A stretch of DNA of 64,000 bases from Anoplopoma fimbria. Lineage: Eukaryota > Chordata > Actinopteri > Perciformes > Anoplopomatidae. The DNA lies in contig NC_072451.1 of assembly GCF_027596085.1 (NCBI RefSeq), positions 2,083,377 to 2,147,376 on the forward strand, written 5' to 3'. The notes below the pieces were generated by a model. The model had not been told where the DNA came from, searched no databases, and worked only from the letters and a program-made list of their open reading frames with translations. The position numbers and the translations under genes are program-made. Positions 63,525 through 64,000 of this stretch are shown piece after piece; within the stretch, counting starts at the first letter, position 1; every line of letters starts with the position of its first letter.

Positions 63525-64000
63525 AACAGTACATGTACTATTACATACATGTACTCAAGTATTGTACTTAAGTACAATTTTACATTCTATTTTATGCAAC
63601 TTTAAACTTATAATCCACTACATGTCAGAGGCCAGCTTTGTACTTTTGACTTCACTACTATATTTATTTGACAACAATTGTTAGATTGCAGATTTTTTAT
63701 AGAAAAAGTAAATCAACAAAAATAATTCTTATTTATTATTATGGATTAAAACTTTGCTCCATCTTTAACAGCAGCACATAGAATTGATGAACACATCAAT
63801 AATTATAATTCAGTAAAATAATATATATTATTTTGAGTACTTTTACTTGTGGTTTTGCTACTTTGAGTATATTTTGATGCTAACACTTTTGTACTTTTTG
63901 TACTTTTTCTTGTGACAGTATTTCTGCATTGTGCTACTATTGCTGCTTTTACCCAAGTAAAATATCCGAGTACTTCTTTCACCAGATTTTACATTTCATT
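63525..64000. repeat. Teleost repeat rich in AAGTACTT words (runs off the window)
   Basis: TACTCAAGTATTGTACTTAA and GAGTACTTTTACTTGTGGTT are typical of a widespread fish repeat. The far end is outside the window. Confidence 0.65.

Overview
This is nuclear DNA of a ray-finned fish, probably a percomorph-type teleost. The evidence is intron-rich genes with GT-AG introns, very dense CA/TG and TA microsatellites, and several interspersed repeat families typical of teleosts. Two complete protein-coding genes lie tail to tail. pitrm1 (mitochondrial presequence protease) is on the + strand with coding exons from 13047 to 26041. pfkp (platelet-type ATP-dependent 6-phosphofructokinase) is on the - strand with coding exons from 56459 down to 28598. 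Human PITRM1 and PFKP have the same convergent order on 10p15, so this is conserved synteny.

Layout: 1-12650 is non-coding DNA upstream of pitrm1, holding microsatellites, minisatellites, several interspersed repeats and some unique blocks that read like conserved non-coding DNA. 12690-13046 is the pitrm1 promoter and 5' UTR region, with two CCAAT boxes and NRF1- and YY1-like sites, as is usual for nuclear genes of mitochondrial proteins. 13047-26041 holds 27 coding exons for 1025 aa. 26042-28597 holds the two 3' ends, a degenerate ACTATGAC-type repeat and a palindromic poly(A) signal that can be read on both strands. 28598-56459 holds 24 pfkp coding exons; one of each alternative pair gives 791 aa. 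56460-64000 is 5' flanking DNA of pfkp, with CA, TA and MITE-like repeats and no gene that I can see.

The most notable find is that pfkp carries two pairs of equal-length, same-phase, tandemly duplicated exons. Exons 8a and 8b are 96 nt each and lie in the catalytic half, around the AEGAID motif. Exons 16a and 16b are 153 nt each and lie in the regulatory half, around the T-x-S-N-N fructose-2,6-bisphosphate-pocket motif. In each pair one copy is PFKP-like and the other resembles other PFK paralogues (muscle/liver for 8a, liver for 16b). This suggests mutually exclusive splicing that could give four enzyme versions from one locus.

Other points of interest are an antisense cluster of tRNA-Arg(TCT) sequences nested in pfkp intron 7, with one intact intron-containing gene and three decayed copies; a (UG)n tract in place of the polypyrimidine tract of the pfkp exon 7 acceptor; a 92-bp inverted duplication bracketing pfkp exons 2-6; and a retroelement tail that supplies the acceptor region of pitrm1 exon 12.

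The two enzymes are not known to act together: PITRM1 degrades targeting peptides in the mitochondrial matrix, and PFKP commits glucose to glycolysis in the cytosol. Exon limits were read by eye from reading frame, GT-AG borders and remembered human protein sequences; no alignment was run.
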